Shown piece after piece: positions 10,372 to 23,255 of a stretch of DNA of 64,000 bases. Numbering within the stretch: position 1 is the first letter of the stretch; every line of letters begins with the position of its first letter. The translations under genes and the position numbers were made by a program. The DNA is taken from contig OZ316897.1 of assembly GCA_973895155.1 (NCBI GenBank), positions 21,514,001-21,578,000 on the forward strand. The letters run 5' to 3'. Below the pieces are notes generated by a model, which saw nothing but the letters and a program-made list of their open reading frames with translations, ran no database searches and was not told where the DNA came from. This DNA comes from Marsupella aquatica (Eukaryota > Marchantiophyta).

Positions 10372-12785
10372 TTATGTTGGTTGAGTTGTAACTCAATTCA
10401 CGTCAACCCTACATTAGTGGCTCGAGCTCGTATTTTGTGGGCAAATCAAAGTGGCCACCAAAACCAGGAATACAGCCAATTATCCATATTCAAGTTAAAT
10501 TACTCTCGGTGGGAACATGGTCGCCGAATGTTGAGTGGGATGCTTGTGGGCGGGTGGGATGCTTGGGCTATCTGGTGTCCAGGGCTTTAAGGGATAACCC
10601 CCAATAGAGATGCAACTCTACTTTTCAGGGGCTACTAATATACTTAAAAGGCTTGAGAAATCTTTATTTTATTAATCTTACTATTAACTTGCGAGCCAAA
10701 GCTAATTTACGACCTATTGTCTAGAGTGAAGACTTTTTAAAGGCCTAATGTCTAGAGTGAAGCATCTAGAGAATAATACCCATGCTTAAGGACCAAAGTG
10801 ACACATTTCATTTTTGATAAAAACAGAACTGAAAATCAGGGTGGACAAAATGCACAGATGGGAGCAACGATGGACAAAACTGACATTGACTTTAAATAAA
10901 AACAAAACTGAAATGAGATGAGTACATTGACTCTATATAGAGACAAAACTGAAATGAGTATCATGGACAAAAACAAGGGAAAAAGGAACTGGAAATAACA
11001 TAGAACCCTTTTTTTAAAGGATTTTACTTGTCTTTGTATCTAATTATGTTCAAAGAATGGGTGTTGTGTGTGATCTTGGGCCTGATGCAAAGCTACTCTC
11101 TAGACTGAAGCCTCTAGCCCATAACTCTCAATAAGGGACAAAAATGATTTGGGACAAATATGGAAAATTAGAAGCGACAAAGATGCAGGGAGACAAATAA
11201 ATACATGGATGTGGTGAAAATAACAAAGAATCTGCATAGAATGTTTTTTTTTTCCAAAAATTATTCTTATCTTCATCTTTACTTGTGTTCAAGGATCAAA
11301 ACAGGTAGTGGGGCTTGTTTTAGTACCTAAACATAGCAGAAAATTTTCATAATGAGGTCTGGAGGCCTCCCCATCACCTGCGACAATTTTAGCCCTCGGA
11401 CCCCCTAAAATGTAAGAAAAAGAACTTATTTTTTAACCATATAAATTTGGATATTCTTGGAATATTCAAATTTTGGATTAAAAAGTACCTTATTTTTATT
11501 CTAATAAATTTTTTAAGTTTTCTCTTAGAACTAATAAAATAACTCTATCCTTCATCACAAGTGATGTGTCATTTTTGTGAAAATGAAACCCCCAAGAATT
11601 AGGTGACCCAAATCTTCTCTACTAATGCCCTATATGACAAAGGTAATAAAACATCACCAAGGACATTACAATGAAAGGAGAATGATGCCAAGAGTATAAT
11701 GCAATTGAGCTGGGTTGTGGCTCCCTAGAATGATGCAAGAGTGTAACGCAATTGAGGAGTTGTTTGTGGCTCCCTAATCAAACGATGGCCATGAATTGTC
11801 CGACATTAATATAAGACCATGCCTCGTGGGCCTCACACCAAGGGAGGTGCCATATCATGCGCGGAGTTTTCAAGTAATAAACACCCTAAAACTTAAGAAA
11901 ATAAAGTAGATTTTTTTGATTCTCTAACCCCTAACTTCTAGAAATATTCCCAAATTTGGTTTGAAAACTCCCCATAGTTCTTACAATTCTCCAAAGTGAC
12001 TGTATTAGAACACCCCTATTTTTCTTCAACGATTGAATTAGAAAACCCATAACTCCTTTGCACACAATGGGTCGGAAAAAAGAAATGACGACCCCGGGGG
12101 CCATGCACGGATTGAAGCTGATCAGAAAATGGCCAGGAATCAGGCCTCACCCCACAACCCACCTTATGTATCTAGAAGCACTAGTTACACTACTTAGAAA
12201 AGACAACTCTAAAATTTGCTATTTGACCTTAAAAGTTTATCAATGGCCTTAGCTATCAACTAACTCCACATCTCTTACAAAACTTTCACATAGACATTTT
12301 GGCAAAGGTGATAAAGCTTTTCTGCAACTTCTGCAAAGGTTTTCAGTAAAGAACAAAGCTATTTGACAATCTTCAAGCAAGCATGAGAGGTTAGGGAATT
12401 ATTAGTACCCAAAAGAGAAATTCAAGGCAAATGTTGTTACTAGATGGTATAAATATGGACCCCATGGGAAGTTCTTTCCAAAATTCCTGAATGCCCGTGC
12501 AGCCCTATCAGCATGATTGTCACAAACAAGAACTGTCTTATGATATGCCAAAAGAATCAAATTTGGCTATTCTTGTTTGAGACAAGGCAAAGAAAAACAA
12601 TTAGACCCTGCCATTGTAAAAACAATAGAAAACTGGAAAGTAACATGTCAAGTAAATTAAGTGCCCAGAAAGGCATGACTTTGTGGTAGGGTCACTTGAA
12701 TAGAGACTGATAGGTCTTGGGTTCAAGTGTTGTGGGCTGACTCTTCCCAACTATTGTGGCTTACTCTTCCCTTTCTGTGGGGTTT
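10372..12785. repeat. 2.4-kb tandem duplication, copy 1
   Basis: This 2,414-bp block recurs at 12791-15205. I found only three differences by eye: G/A near 10519, one T in a poly-T run near 11244, and G/T near 12648. There is no convincing gene inside; the ORFs at 10336-10590 and 12058-12252 are short and unrecognised. The block contains a GGGGCTACTAATA motif near 10628 that belongs to a dispersed repeat family in this window. Confidence 0.95.
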
Positions 12786-12793
12786 AGGGTTTA
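12780..12793. repeat. Telomere-type sequence at the duplication junction
   Basis: GGGTTTAGGGTTTA is exactly two plant telomere-type units. It straddles the junction: copy 1 ends in GGGTTT, five bases (AGGGT) are extra, and copy 2 starts with TTATG. The motif exists only at the junction. Confidence 0.75.
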
Positions 12794-15205
12794 TGTTGGT
12801 TGAGTTGTAACTCAATTCACGTCAACCCTACATTAGTGGCTCGAGCTCGTATTTTGTGGGCAAATCAAAGTGGCCACCAAAACCAGGAATACAGCCAATT
12901 ATCCATATTCAAGTTAAATTACTCTCGGTGGGAACATGGTCACCGAATGTTGAGTGGGATGCTTGTGGGCGGGTGGGATGCTTGGGCTATCTGGTGTCCA
13001 GGGCTTTAAGGGATAACCCCCAATAGAGATGCAACTCTACTTTTCAGGGGCTACTAATATACTTAAAAGGCTTGAGAAATCTTTATTTTATTAATCTTAC
13101 TATTAACTTGCGAGCCAAAGCTAATTTACGACCTATTGTCTAGAGTGAAGACTTTTTAAAGGCCTAATGTCTAGAGTGAAGCATCTAGAGAATAATACCC
13201 ATGCTTAAGGACCAAAGTGACACATTTCATTTTTGATAAAAACAGAACTGAAAATCAGGGTGGACAAAATGCACAGATGGGAGCAACGATGGACAAAACT
13301 GACATTGACTTTAAATAAAAACAAAACTGAAATGAGATGAGTACATTGACTCTATATAGAGACAAAACTGAAATGAGTATCATGGACAAAAACAAGGGAA
13401 AAAGGAACTGGAAATAACATAGAACCCTTTTTTTAAAGGATTTTACTTGTCTTTGTATCTAATTATGTTCAAAGAATGGGTGTTGTGTGTGATCTTGGGC
13501 CTGATGCAAAGCTACTCTCTAGACTGAAGCCTCTAGCCCATAACTCTCAATAAGGGACAAAAATGATTTGGGACAAATATGGAAAATTAGAAGCGACAAA
13601 GATGCAGGGAGACAAATAAATACATGGATGTGGTGAAAATAACAAAGAATCTGCATAGAATGTTTTTTTTTTTCCAAAAATTATTCTTATCTTCATCTTT
13701 ACTTGTGTTCAAGGATCAAAACAGGTAGTGGGGCTTGTTTTAGTACCTAAACATAGCAGAAAATTTTCATAATGAGGTCTGGAGGCCTCCCCATCACCTG
13801 CGACAATTTTAGCCCTCGGACCCCCTAAAATGTAAGAAAAAGAACTTATTTTTTAACCATATAAATTTGGATATTCTTGGAATATTCAAATTTTGGATTA
13901 AAAAGTACCTTATTTTTATTCTAATAAATTTTTTAAGTTTTCTCTTAGAACTAATAAAATAACTCTATCCTTCATCACAAGTGATGTGTCATTTTTGTGA
14001 AAATGAAACCCCCAAGAATTAGGTGACCCAAATCTTCTCTACTAATGCCCTATATGACAAAGGTAATAAAACATCACCAAGGACATTACAATGAAAGGAG
14101 AATGATGCCAAGAGTATAATGCAATTGAGCTGGGTTGTGGCTCCCTAGAATGATGCAAGAGTGTAACGCAATTGAGGAGTTGTTTGTGGCTCCCTAATCA
14201 AACGATGGCCATGAATTGTCCGACATTAATATAAGACCATGCCTCGTGGGCCTCACACCAAGGGAGGTGCCATATCATGCGCGGAGTTTTCAAGTAATAA
14301 ACACCCTAAAACTTAAGAAAATAAAGTAGATTTTTTTGATTCTCTAACCCCTAACTTCTAGAAATATTCCCAAATTTGGTTTGAAAACTCCCCATAGTTC
14401 TTACAATTCTCCAAAGTGACTGTATTAGAACACCCCTATTTTTCTTCAACGATTGAATTAGAAAACCCATAACTCCTTTGCACACAATGGGTCGGAAAAA
14501 AGAAATGACGACCCCGGGGGCCATGCACGGATTGAAGCTGATCAGAAAATGGCCAGGAATCAGGCCTCACCCCACAACCCACCTTATGTATCTAGAAGCA
14601 CTAGTTACACTACTTAGAAAAGACAACTCTAAAATTTGCTATTTGACCTTAAAAGTTTATCAATGGCCTTAGCTATCAACTAACTCCACATCTCTTACAA
14701 AACTTTCACATAGACATTTTGGCAAAGGTGATAAAGCTTTTCTGCAACTTCTGCAAAGGTTTTCAGTAAAGAACAAAGCTATTTGACAATCTTCAAGCAA
14801 GCATGAGAGGTTAGGGAATTATTAGTACCCAAAAGAGAAATTCAAGGCAAATGTTGTTACTAGATGGTATAAATATGGACCCCATGGGAAGTTCTTTCCA
14901 AAATTCCTGAATGCCCGTGCAGCCCTATCAGCATGATTGTCACAAACAAGAACTGTCTTATGATATGCCAAAAGAATCAAATTTGGCTATTCTTGTTTGA
15001 GACAAGGCAAAGAAAAACAATTAGACCCTGCCATTGTAAAAACAATAGAAAACTGGAAAGTAACATTTCAAGTAAATTAAGTGCCCAGAAAGGCATGACT
15101 TTGTGGTAGGGTCACTTGAATAGAGACTGATAGGTCTTGGGTTCAAGTGTTGTGGGCTGACTCTTCCCAACTATTGTGGCTTACTCTTCCCTTTCTGTGG
15201 GGTTT
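12791..15205. repeat. 2.4-kb tandem duplication, copy 2
   Basis: This is a direct copy of 10372-12785, one base longer through a poly-T difference. It ends at GGGGTTT (15205), after which unrelated sequence begins. Near-identity implies a very recent duplication or an assembly artefact. Confidence 0.95.
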
Positions 15206-17490
15206 CACAGATCCCTTTAAGAAAAAAAAATTTTAAAATTAAACAAAGAAAATTTAATTAAACAAAGAAAAAGGTAAAATAGAGGTGAAAGAAAACAATT
15301 TTGGATGAGTTGTGATTGATATATCAGTGTTTTCTGGTAATCTATTTCAGTTTTCTATTAATTTACACAATTTTGAAAATAATGACAGTGGAAAGAAACT
15401 AACTCTTCAACTACTCTTACATTTATCAAGATAACATAAGACACCCAAGAAAGTTTTCGACTTCTCCAAAATTTACCAAGGTAACTTAAGAAACCCTTCG
15501 ATTACTACGGATGGAGGAGTAACAAGCAAAGGTAAGAAACACCATAATTACTATGCGTAGAGGAATACCAAGGGACTCTTAAAGCTTTCAACTACTATAG
15601 ACAAAGTAATATTTTGCATGAACTACATGGAATGTTACATGTATTGTATATACATAGATGTACTAAGGGAAATGTTTTGCATGGAGACTTACCCTCGGTA
15701 TTATCATGAATGTACACTTATTTGTCTTCAATGAAATTGTCCCAGTTACCTTTAAAATTCCTTTCATTTAGGATCTTCCATTTAATCTTTGTCCTCTCAT
15801 CTATCTATTCTAATGTGCAACTCTTCATGTCTCCAAATAGTTCAATATATAAAACAAGCTTACATAACCATGCCAAGGGGTCCTAGCTTGAACTAATTAA
15901 CACTCTATGGCTTGAAAGGTGCCCCAATTTCTTCAAAGCCTCTTCATTCTACTAGATTTCCCTTGTGCGGGCCCTTGTGTCTCATCCTCAATAGCGCCAT
16001 GTGTCATCCAGGTATTCTTCTCCAGCAGACCAATAATCTCAACAAGAAATTTGCACTTAGTTACCAACACCTGAGATACGCTTGCCCTCTACCATGGAAC
16101 TTAGGGCCACTTAAAGCCATAATGCATGATGGCATACTGACTAGCAACCACGCTTTGTTGCCAGGCAGAAACTAGGATATGTAAGATCTGTCCCACCACC
16201 TTTTGGTGGTGCAGAGGTAGTAGATAACCCTCGAGTCCCAATGGATCTAACTGCCTTTGTATGTAGCACAAGAGTAATTAATTCTTCTCAATCTTCAATG
16301 CAGCAACTGGCATGCATGCTGGGTGCAAGAACCCTTTTAGTATATATGGCCAGACTTATTACTCATCATAGGCCTATGCAGTGGGACAGCCACACCTCTG
16401 TGCACTGGATGTGGGATTGTATATAGAACACCCTGTTTGCATTGTGGGCTATAATGCTCTAAAAAAGATGGCTTTAGCCTAGGAGGTTTTTATTGCCCAT
16501 AATGCCCTGGTAACATGGGATACATTTTCCGTCCTATTGATTTAATTTGTGTTTGCCCATTCTCCTGCATGAAGACAGACCCAAATTTCAAGCTACTTCA
16601 AATTAATTTCTTCAAGAGACAAGCAAAGGCTGGACAAATGATGGGAGGGATCTTGGAGAAGTTTAAGAGTTACATACTAAGTGCCCTTGTAATTTTTTGC
16701 TTTCCAATTTCCAGGTCATTATTGGAGAAGAATGCATGGTCAAGATTTGAATCAGCAATCCAAAATGGTCAAGATTTGGATCCCACAATCTTGCCCACAA
16801 TGCCCTGAAAATAGACTTTATTATATGCTTAATGCACTTGTAATTTTTCAGTTTGTATTTTTCAGTGCATTCTTGGAGGAGATTGCATGCCCTTCAAATT
16901 TACATCATCCTCAATAGTAAGTCTCATCTACTTTTACTAATATTAAAAATTAAAAGCTCTTGGGCCATCAAATGTATTAAAGTCTTACCAGACTATTGTA
17001 ATAGCCCCTCAAAACTCGACCAAAATCTCTCTATTTTTCTGGGCCTTACGTCCCACAATTTCATGCTTAGAGGGCATTATCAGATATAATGCCCCCAAAA
17101 TGGTAGCTTCAGCTGGAGTTTTGAGGGGCTATTATTGCCCATAATGCTCCCAAAACAGCCCTTACTAACTTCAGTAAAGATAGAGGAGAATCCCATGCAC
17201 GGACGGGTCCATGCACGGTTGACCTTAATCTCCACTTATGATCTATCTTGTCCAAACACTATTGACCTAGGACTGTCTTGCATGTAAAAGTACTCAAAAA
17301 ATTAACCCTCAAATTTCTCAAACATATCATCAAAAGCATAAATATTTTGCTTTTCCAGAGGATCTCTCTAACTGCTACCTGTGAGTTTCACATGCATAGT
17401 TTTCTTATGTCTAATTTTCACTATAGTTTTAGTATAATTTTTTGATTGTTATGAAATTCAAAGGTCGAGACACAAAGGACCGGAAACGTT
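15206..17490. other. Repeat-rich region without genes
   Basis: AT-rich sequence with decayed transposon character. It holds two copies of the dispersed TTATTGCCCATAATGC motif (16488-16505, 17130-17146) and a perfect 9-bp stem GGGCATTAT/ATAATGCCC (17072-17094). A stretch near 16710-16750 (TTATTGGAGAAGAATGCATG) resembles the degenerate repeats at 31.4-31.9 kb. Small ORFs at 15912, 16241, 16515 and 16853 are not recognisable. Confidence 0.4.
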
Positions 17491-17496
17491 TCAACG

Positions 17497-18043
17497 CTTG
17501 CCCTTAGATTCCCTCAAATGCTTCAGTTATGCCTGCCTCAGGAGGTGGGTCAGACATGAAGTGCTCTATCAGTGGTAAGTTGACACAATTGAGTGAAAGG
17601 GTGGGTGCTTTAAGGATAGTGTACATGCCAGATGGCCCTTAATCTGCACTAATGGTCCACAGGAATGTTGCAAACCTTGCCCTTGGATTCCCTCACATGC
17701 TTCAGTTAGGCCTGCCTCAGGAGGTGGGTCAGGCATGAAGTGCTCAATCAGTGATAAGTTGACATGAGTGAAACTGCCGGTATCAGTTTTTAAGGACTGT
17801 CATGCAAGACAGCCCTTAATCTGCACTAATGGTCCACCCGCACTAATGATCCACCCAAAACCTTGCAACCCTTGCCCTTAAATCCCCTCAATTGCTTGGG
17901 TTAGGCCTGTCTGAGGAGGTGGGTCAGGCATGAAGTGCTCCATCAGTGATAAATTAACATGAGTGATTGAAGGGCCAGTTTTTTAAAGACAGTCTACTTG
18001 CAAGACATCCCTTAATCATCACTAATGGTCCGTCCAGGGACCA
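17497..18043. repeat. Three-copy tandem repeat, about 180-195 bp units
   Basis: Units start with CTTGCCCTT at 17497, 17676 and 17871. Each continues through a GGAGGTGGGTCAGNCATGAAG block and a block with CCCTTAATC and CACTAATGGTCC. The units have diverged by many substitutions and small indels, so the array is old. It ends about 750 bp upstream of HUB1. Confidence 0.85.
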
Positions 18044-18794
18044 GTTGATTGGGTTTCTTGCCTAAGGATTTGTCTCCCAATTGGGTGCTCTTTGTATTTT
18101 AGGGATTTGTCTCCCGTTTGGGTGCTCTGTGTTTTTTGGTAGTTTGATATTATCTATAACTATAATAAGGGATCCCACATTTTCAAGTCCTTCATCCCAA
18201 TACAAAAAAGCTCATGGGCGAGAAAGATTCACATCCATCGGATTGCATAGGCTGTTTCCTTGACCATTGATGGAGAAAATATGCACACCATTGATGGAGG
18301 AAATGTGCACCCCTACACATATATGTTTCCACTGTCCCATAAATGACCCCACCCCTACTACCTATGGGCTGGCCCTCCTTGCACGTGCAAGGCTGGTTAT
18401 TATATAAGTCCTCCACTCTTTTGAAGGGTTTTGTCTTTGTTTCTCTGGTGGTCTCCAGAAGCATCGAAGAAAGAACGCGCTACAGAAAGTTCACATGTCA
18501 TAAATGGTCATTCCCCTCATCATTCCAGAGATTAGGGAGAATTTCCAGAGGCGCACTCCACCTTTAGAGTAAGAGTCATCAGAGTCTCGAACGACAGCTT
18601 GTTGAACACGCGGGTAGACAAATTACGTGCAGAAGCAGCGACCGGACACATTGCAGTCCAGTGACATCGCCAGTGTTTGGCTTTCGGATTGCCGTCATTA
18701 CAGAAACGAACGAGCGAAACTACGATTGAGGAGTTTGGAGAAATCAATTCGATCCACGAAGTAGAGAGAGAGGGCGAGAGGAGGAGGAGCGAAG

Positions 18795-18977
18795 ATGATC
18801 GAGGTGGTGCTGAACGACAGGCTGGGGAAGAAGGTGCGGGTCAAGTGCAACGAGGATGACACCATCGGGGACCTGAAGAAGCTCGTGGCCGCACAGACCG
18901 GCACCCGCCCGGAGAAGATCCGCATTCAGAAGTGGTACAACATCTACAAGGACCACATCACCCTCGGGGATTACGAA

Positions 18978-19012
<35 letters not shown>

Positions 19013-19016
19013 TTAG
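18795..19016 (+). CDS. UBL5: Ubiquitin-like protein 5 / HUB1
   Basis: This is a single-exon gene of 73 aa, exactly the usual length of HUB1/UBL5. It starts [13 protein letters not shown], contains the family stretch [12 protein letters not shown] and ends GLELYYN, with the Tyr-Tyr end in place of the Gly-Gly of conjugated ubiquitin. The family acts non-covalently in pre-mRNA splicing through spliceosomal partners such as Snu66, so a nuclear role is expected. The coding region is GC-rich at third positions compared with its surroundings. The 5' leader is rich in GAGAGAG-like purine tracts. No intron is visible. Identification is by near-complete conservation. Confidence 0.97.
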
Positions 19017-19419
19017 CTCGGAAGATGTAGCAGCAAGAGGGAGCGCTGGCGGTGTGTAGCTCTCCGGAACCTGTCGGTTCGGTGTTGATGGAATTTTGGT
19101 TGACGTTAGGGCAAGTGGTACCCTAGTATGTTTCGTGCAACAATTTTCGGCGTCGTGTTGACAAATAGTTCGTGGGAATTGGTTGACATGGTTCTAGGTT
19201 TGGGTTTGGTACAAAGTTGTTCGGCTTTGGATTGAAGGATTTTTGTAGGAAGCTGTTCGGCTGCTTGTTGACAGTCGTACGTAAGTGCTGATGAGAAACT
19301 TTTGGAACTCGTAAAAGTCAGCTACTGATATACTAAAAAATCGTGTACAGAATTATGTTTATTGTGAGGATGATCGAGACGTTTTGATTCGGCTTCGTTT
19401 CTTTCTACCTGCTTTTGTC

Positions 19420-19513
19420 GATCGATTCGGTGCTGGGTTCTTTGTCCCCTATTGTTCGAAGATGATGATCGATTCGGTGCTGGGTTCTTTGTCCCCTATT
19501 GTTTGAAGATGAT
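19420..19513. repeat. 47-bp tandem duplication in HUB1 3' flank
   Basis: Copies at 19420-19466 and 19467-19513 begin GATCGATTCGGTGCTGGG and differ at one base (TTCG/TTTG). It lies about 400 bp past the HUB1 stop codon. Confidence 0.9.
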
Positions 19514-19989
19514 TTCACTGCTTGTTTCCGTGTCTGTATGTCGAAATGAGATTTCCAGTTAGCGTTTGTTTCCCTCGACCTAAATTCTCCTCCGTTCCAC
19601 TAGAATTCGTGAGATGGCCTGTCAGCCTTGCTGCTACCTAGCCAAGGGACCTGAGAGCACTGTCTTTGTTGGGTTCTGTGTTGGCAATCCTAGTGGGACA
19701 AGGTTTATTCGGGCCCTGTTAGCGGTCTTGTACATTTGTTGTTCAGGATTGGAAACGCATTTGCTAAGCCGAAGATTCAGCCAGTGACTGCCAGAGCGAC
19801 GAATGTTACATTTGGATCAGAGTTCAGGACAGGGAGATCCCCTGTTTCAAAACTTGGCCGTTACACCGCTCACCTGGATCTTGGAATATGAGGCGAACGA
19901 AGACTTTGAAGAAAAATGCCCTCGCAGTCTTGGATGTAAGTAAATTACGATATCTTCAATACTGAGAGCCATTTCCCGATTCCTTCGCT

Positions 19990-20277
19990 TTAGACTTCGC
20001 TTTGGACTACTCCATTTCTCCCCCATACTGGGTTGCCTCCCTTGTCGAATGAACCCAATTGCAATCTCATAAAATCAACGTGATTCGCAGACCTCTCTGC
20101 TTCAAAAGCGCCATACATGTGTGATTGCAAGTACTGATCTATTTGAGTCACCATAAATCTCGAAATAATGGCTCGGTTTGCAAAGATTGTGCATCGCTCG
20201 GAGCTATGTTTTCGCTGTTCCACTAATTCCGAAGGGTAACCTCTCCTACAGTACCAACAAATAGGATAGGATGACAA
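19990..20277 (-). CDS. Hypothetical 95-aa ORF
   Basis: This frame starts MSSYPICWYCRRGYPSELV and has balanced protein-like composition, with a CxxC pair near the N-terminus and no low-complexity stretch. It lies between HUB1 and the RNF32-like gene. I do not recognise it, and no adjoining exon was traced. It may be chance, or one exon of an undetected minus-strand gene. Confidence 0.2.
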   Translation of the reverse strand: MSSYPICWYCRRGYPSELVEQRKHSSERCTIFANRAIISRFMVTQIDQYLQSHMYGAFEAERSANHVDFMRLQLGSFDKGGNPVWGRNGVVQSEV

Positions 20278-20984
20278 ATTAGATCTAAAGTTATGATTTT
20301 CTTGGTTGGATCTTTCATGACTTGGATGAACTTGGTCATCAGGCGGTTAGTCTTGCGGTTGCTTACCAAGACCATTTCGTCAGCTCTTCCTTGATGGACA
20401 CCTTTCCAGGTTACGCTAGTGCACTTTCCAGAAGCGAATGCGATTGATTCTTCAAGAAGTCATTTAACTTGTGAAATTGGAAGGATTCTTATCAATTCGT
20501 ATGCTAAAAACTCCTTTTGTCCTGTGAAGGGAGAATCCGTTATGGTCAGAGAAGAGCCAACAAGTTGACTCTAGGTATGCGACGTTTTAAAAGTAAATCT
20601 TCCTCGGGAGTGCACAATTACACACGAACTTTGCATGAATTCGGTGGACTTTGTTGTATACACTTCACTGCGTTCTGGGTTAGTGTAGGAACTACCACAA
20701 GGATTGTGACTCACTCTCACGCGAGTGTGGAACTTGTTCCCTCCCAAGAAAATCTGGATTCTTTCTCCGTATTAGAAATTTCATTAAGAAAAAAAGACCT
20801 TCACCATATTCAAATTCCCAACAAAGAAACCTGGCGGAAGCACGTCTGGAACTCTAGTAACTCTAATGACGGCACAGAAAACCTACATCAAACGATTCTT
20901 AATGGCAGCAAAATATGAGGAGCCATGTTCGTGGCGACTTCAAATAACCAAACTTAAAAGAATGGGTTCAACTTTATTCTGCAG

Positions 20985-23255
20985 CCCAGCATTGCGGCTT
21001 GGTGGACAAGCCCAAGCCGAAGCTCAGCGTAAGAGAGTGGGCAGATGTGAAAGAAAAGTCCAAGCTAAGACAAGACACTGCAGACCCTTGTCCAATATGC
21101 AAGGAGAAGTTTCTCATTAAGGAGAAGGTAACCGACCTTTCCTTTTTTCAATTTCCATGGCTTTCAGAGCGAACTAGCAAAGACGACCTACTCCATTCCT
21201 GTTTGCTGACACCTTTGAACTTTCAAGGTCAAAACTATTAACGGAAGCCATGATGAAAACTCTTCTATTATAGGAAAACAGTGCCCTTGGAAACGTGTTT
21301 GAAAGCCTATCCCACTAAGAGCGTGAACTTTCCAGTTATAGACTGGATGTGTATTTGAGGCATTGAGAAAACTTGTACTCTAAATGCTAGTCGTCATGTG
21401 CCCAAGAACATGTCAGCTAACTCAGATTTGTCTTGCAAGTTTCTGCAAACAAATAGAGACATTGTGATGAGGCTCATGGATCATCTCGCCGTGACACTGA
21501 CTCGAACATTACAGCATACAAAATTACATCGCACAATAGTTAGAACTCTGTTACATTTGTGGGAGCCAGACTAAAGCCAGCCAAGTTGAAAATAACATGC
21601 AGATGATGATAAGAAGATAATTAGCAAGCATTCTTGTCCTCTTTTCATTTCGCAGGTGATATTGAGCTGTTCTCACATCTTCCACAAGGTAAATGCTCCA
21701 AATCTTACCTAAGTTGCAACCTTTTAAGACAGATGTTGAAAGTACGAACCTAATTTTCCTGACCTTGCCATCAGTAAAGTAAAACCAGAATGGTTCCCAA
21801 GCACTTGGTTTGATGAAGACTTACTTATCGAAGAGTACCCGCTCTTTTTGCCAAGACGTTGTTCTACAGAAATGCCTGGCCAGTTTTGAGAAGTATTCGC
21901 AATTGCAATGTTGCCCGGTGTGCCGGACAACTAACTACGAGAAACTGTCACTGAAAAGTTCATCTGCCCGATTCAAGCACATGTGCGCTACAAGGTGATC
22001 ACACCTTGTCCACCATCGCCATCCCTCTGAAGCTTCCTCTCTTTCTCTTCTGTTTTAATTATCGAATATTTAACTACGAGCAATACACCTCAACATTGAG
22101 GAACGAAAGAGATCACTTTCTGAGCAACCCTTCTAAGGTTCCTTGTCTTGTTTTTATGGTACCTGGAGTGTAAGTTGTTCGGCTGATGAAATCAGGATTC
22201 AAGCAACATACAGAGGATACACTGCGAGGAAAATTTACTGGAAAAAAGTGAAGCGCCCCAAAGATCCTGAGAAATGTAGGAAATGGTTTGCATGCAGGGT
22301 AAGTTCTAGGTTCCGAGCTTCTATGTGTAGCAACAACAGTCGTTACTCACACCAGTGTCAAACAGTTTCCCACCTCTGATGTTTCACTACGAATTTAATG
22401 TGTTATTTCATTAGACTTTCTCGCAAAACAGGGGCCTTCATTCGTCTGTAACACACTCACAACAAAATACGATATTTTGGGCTCAGTTGGAGTCTGCAGC
22501 CAGCAATTTGTTGCTCCAGATAGCAGTTAATGAGAGTGAAGTGGACGCTCTGTGCAAAGAAGCAGACACCGCAATTGCTGATTCAAAGAAAGTGTGTGAG
22601 GAAGTCGGCACACGAATTCAAAAGAGGGGAGATAGTTCTCAATTCGCGCGTGACTATGTAAACGTAGATCAACCTTTTAGTCACGGAGGACCCTTTACTG
22701 ATTGGCATAATGTGGTTGAGAAGGTATCTTTTGTTTTTTTATATTTTGTTTTTGGTTACAATCGACACTAACATATTATACAATAATCTACCAAATTGGG
22801 TGCTTAAAAAGGACAAGGTTTCTTGATTTTGTGGATTTTGACCAGGAGAAACAATAGATAAAATATTCTGCTAGTACACTCTTGCTGAATGGCAGACATA
22901 CGATGAATACTTGCGTTCCAATGTTATTACAGTTTCGTAAGTACCACTACTATGGAAAGTCCTCACATAAAAGCTACTTTCAGGCGAAGTATTTATCTTA
23001 TATAGGTTCGCCTAAACTGAATTGATTCAGGCATTGGAAAGAGGCGACACAGAATGTCCAATATGCATCGAAGCGTTGCATCGAAGAGGAGTTTCTCAAT
23101 CAAGCTTGGCATGGCTGAGTTGCACTCATATTTTCCATGTCGAATGCATTCTCACTTTTGAGAAATTTCATACTTCCAGTGAAGATAGCTCGAAACTTGG
23201 TCTGAAGCCGTTTTGTCCAATCTGCAGGTCATCCTACGAACGTTTAATCATGTGA
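20985..23255 (+). CDS. RNF32: RNF32-like RING-IQ-RING protein (5' end not resolved)
   Basis: Six phase-consistent exons: 20985-21127, 21656-21688 (a 33-bp micro-exon), 21870-21994, 22196-22298, 22487-22723 and 23031-23255. Order of domains: a GLVDKPKPKLS segment, a first RING (CPICKEKF, LSCSHIFHK, CCPVCRT), an IQ motif (IQATYRGYTARK), an alpha-helical linker, and a second RING-H2 (CPICIEAL, LSCTHIFHVECI, FCPICRSSY) just before the stop. This two-RING plus IQ architecture matches animal RNF32, a putative calmodulin-binding E3 ubiquitin ligase expressed in spermatogenesis. The N-terminal exon probably lies within 20500-20930, where a frame reading TLVTLMTAQKTYIKRFL resembles the family N-terminus, but the splice is not resolved. 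Confidence 0.85.

Noticed and set aside
12058-14672. Two identical 64-codon ORFs (12058-12252 and 14478-14672)
   Set aside because: They are the same sequence in the two copies of the 2.4-kb duplication. Conservation reflects recency, not selection, and the peptide is unrecognised.
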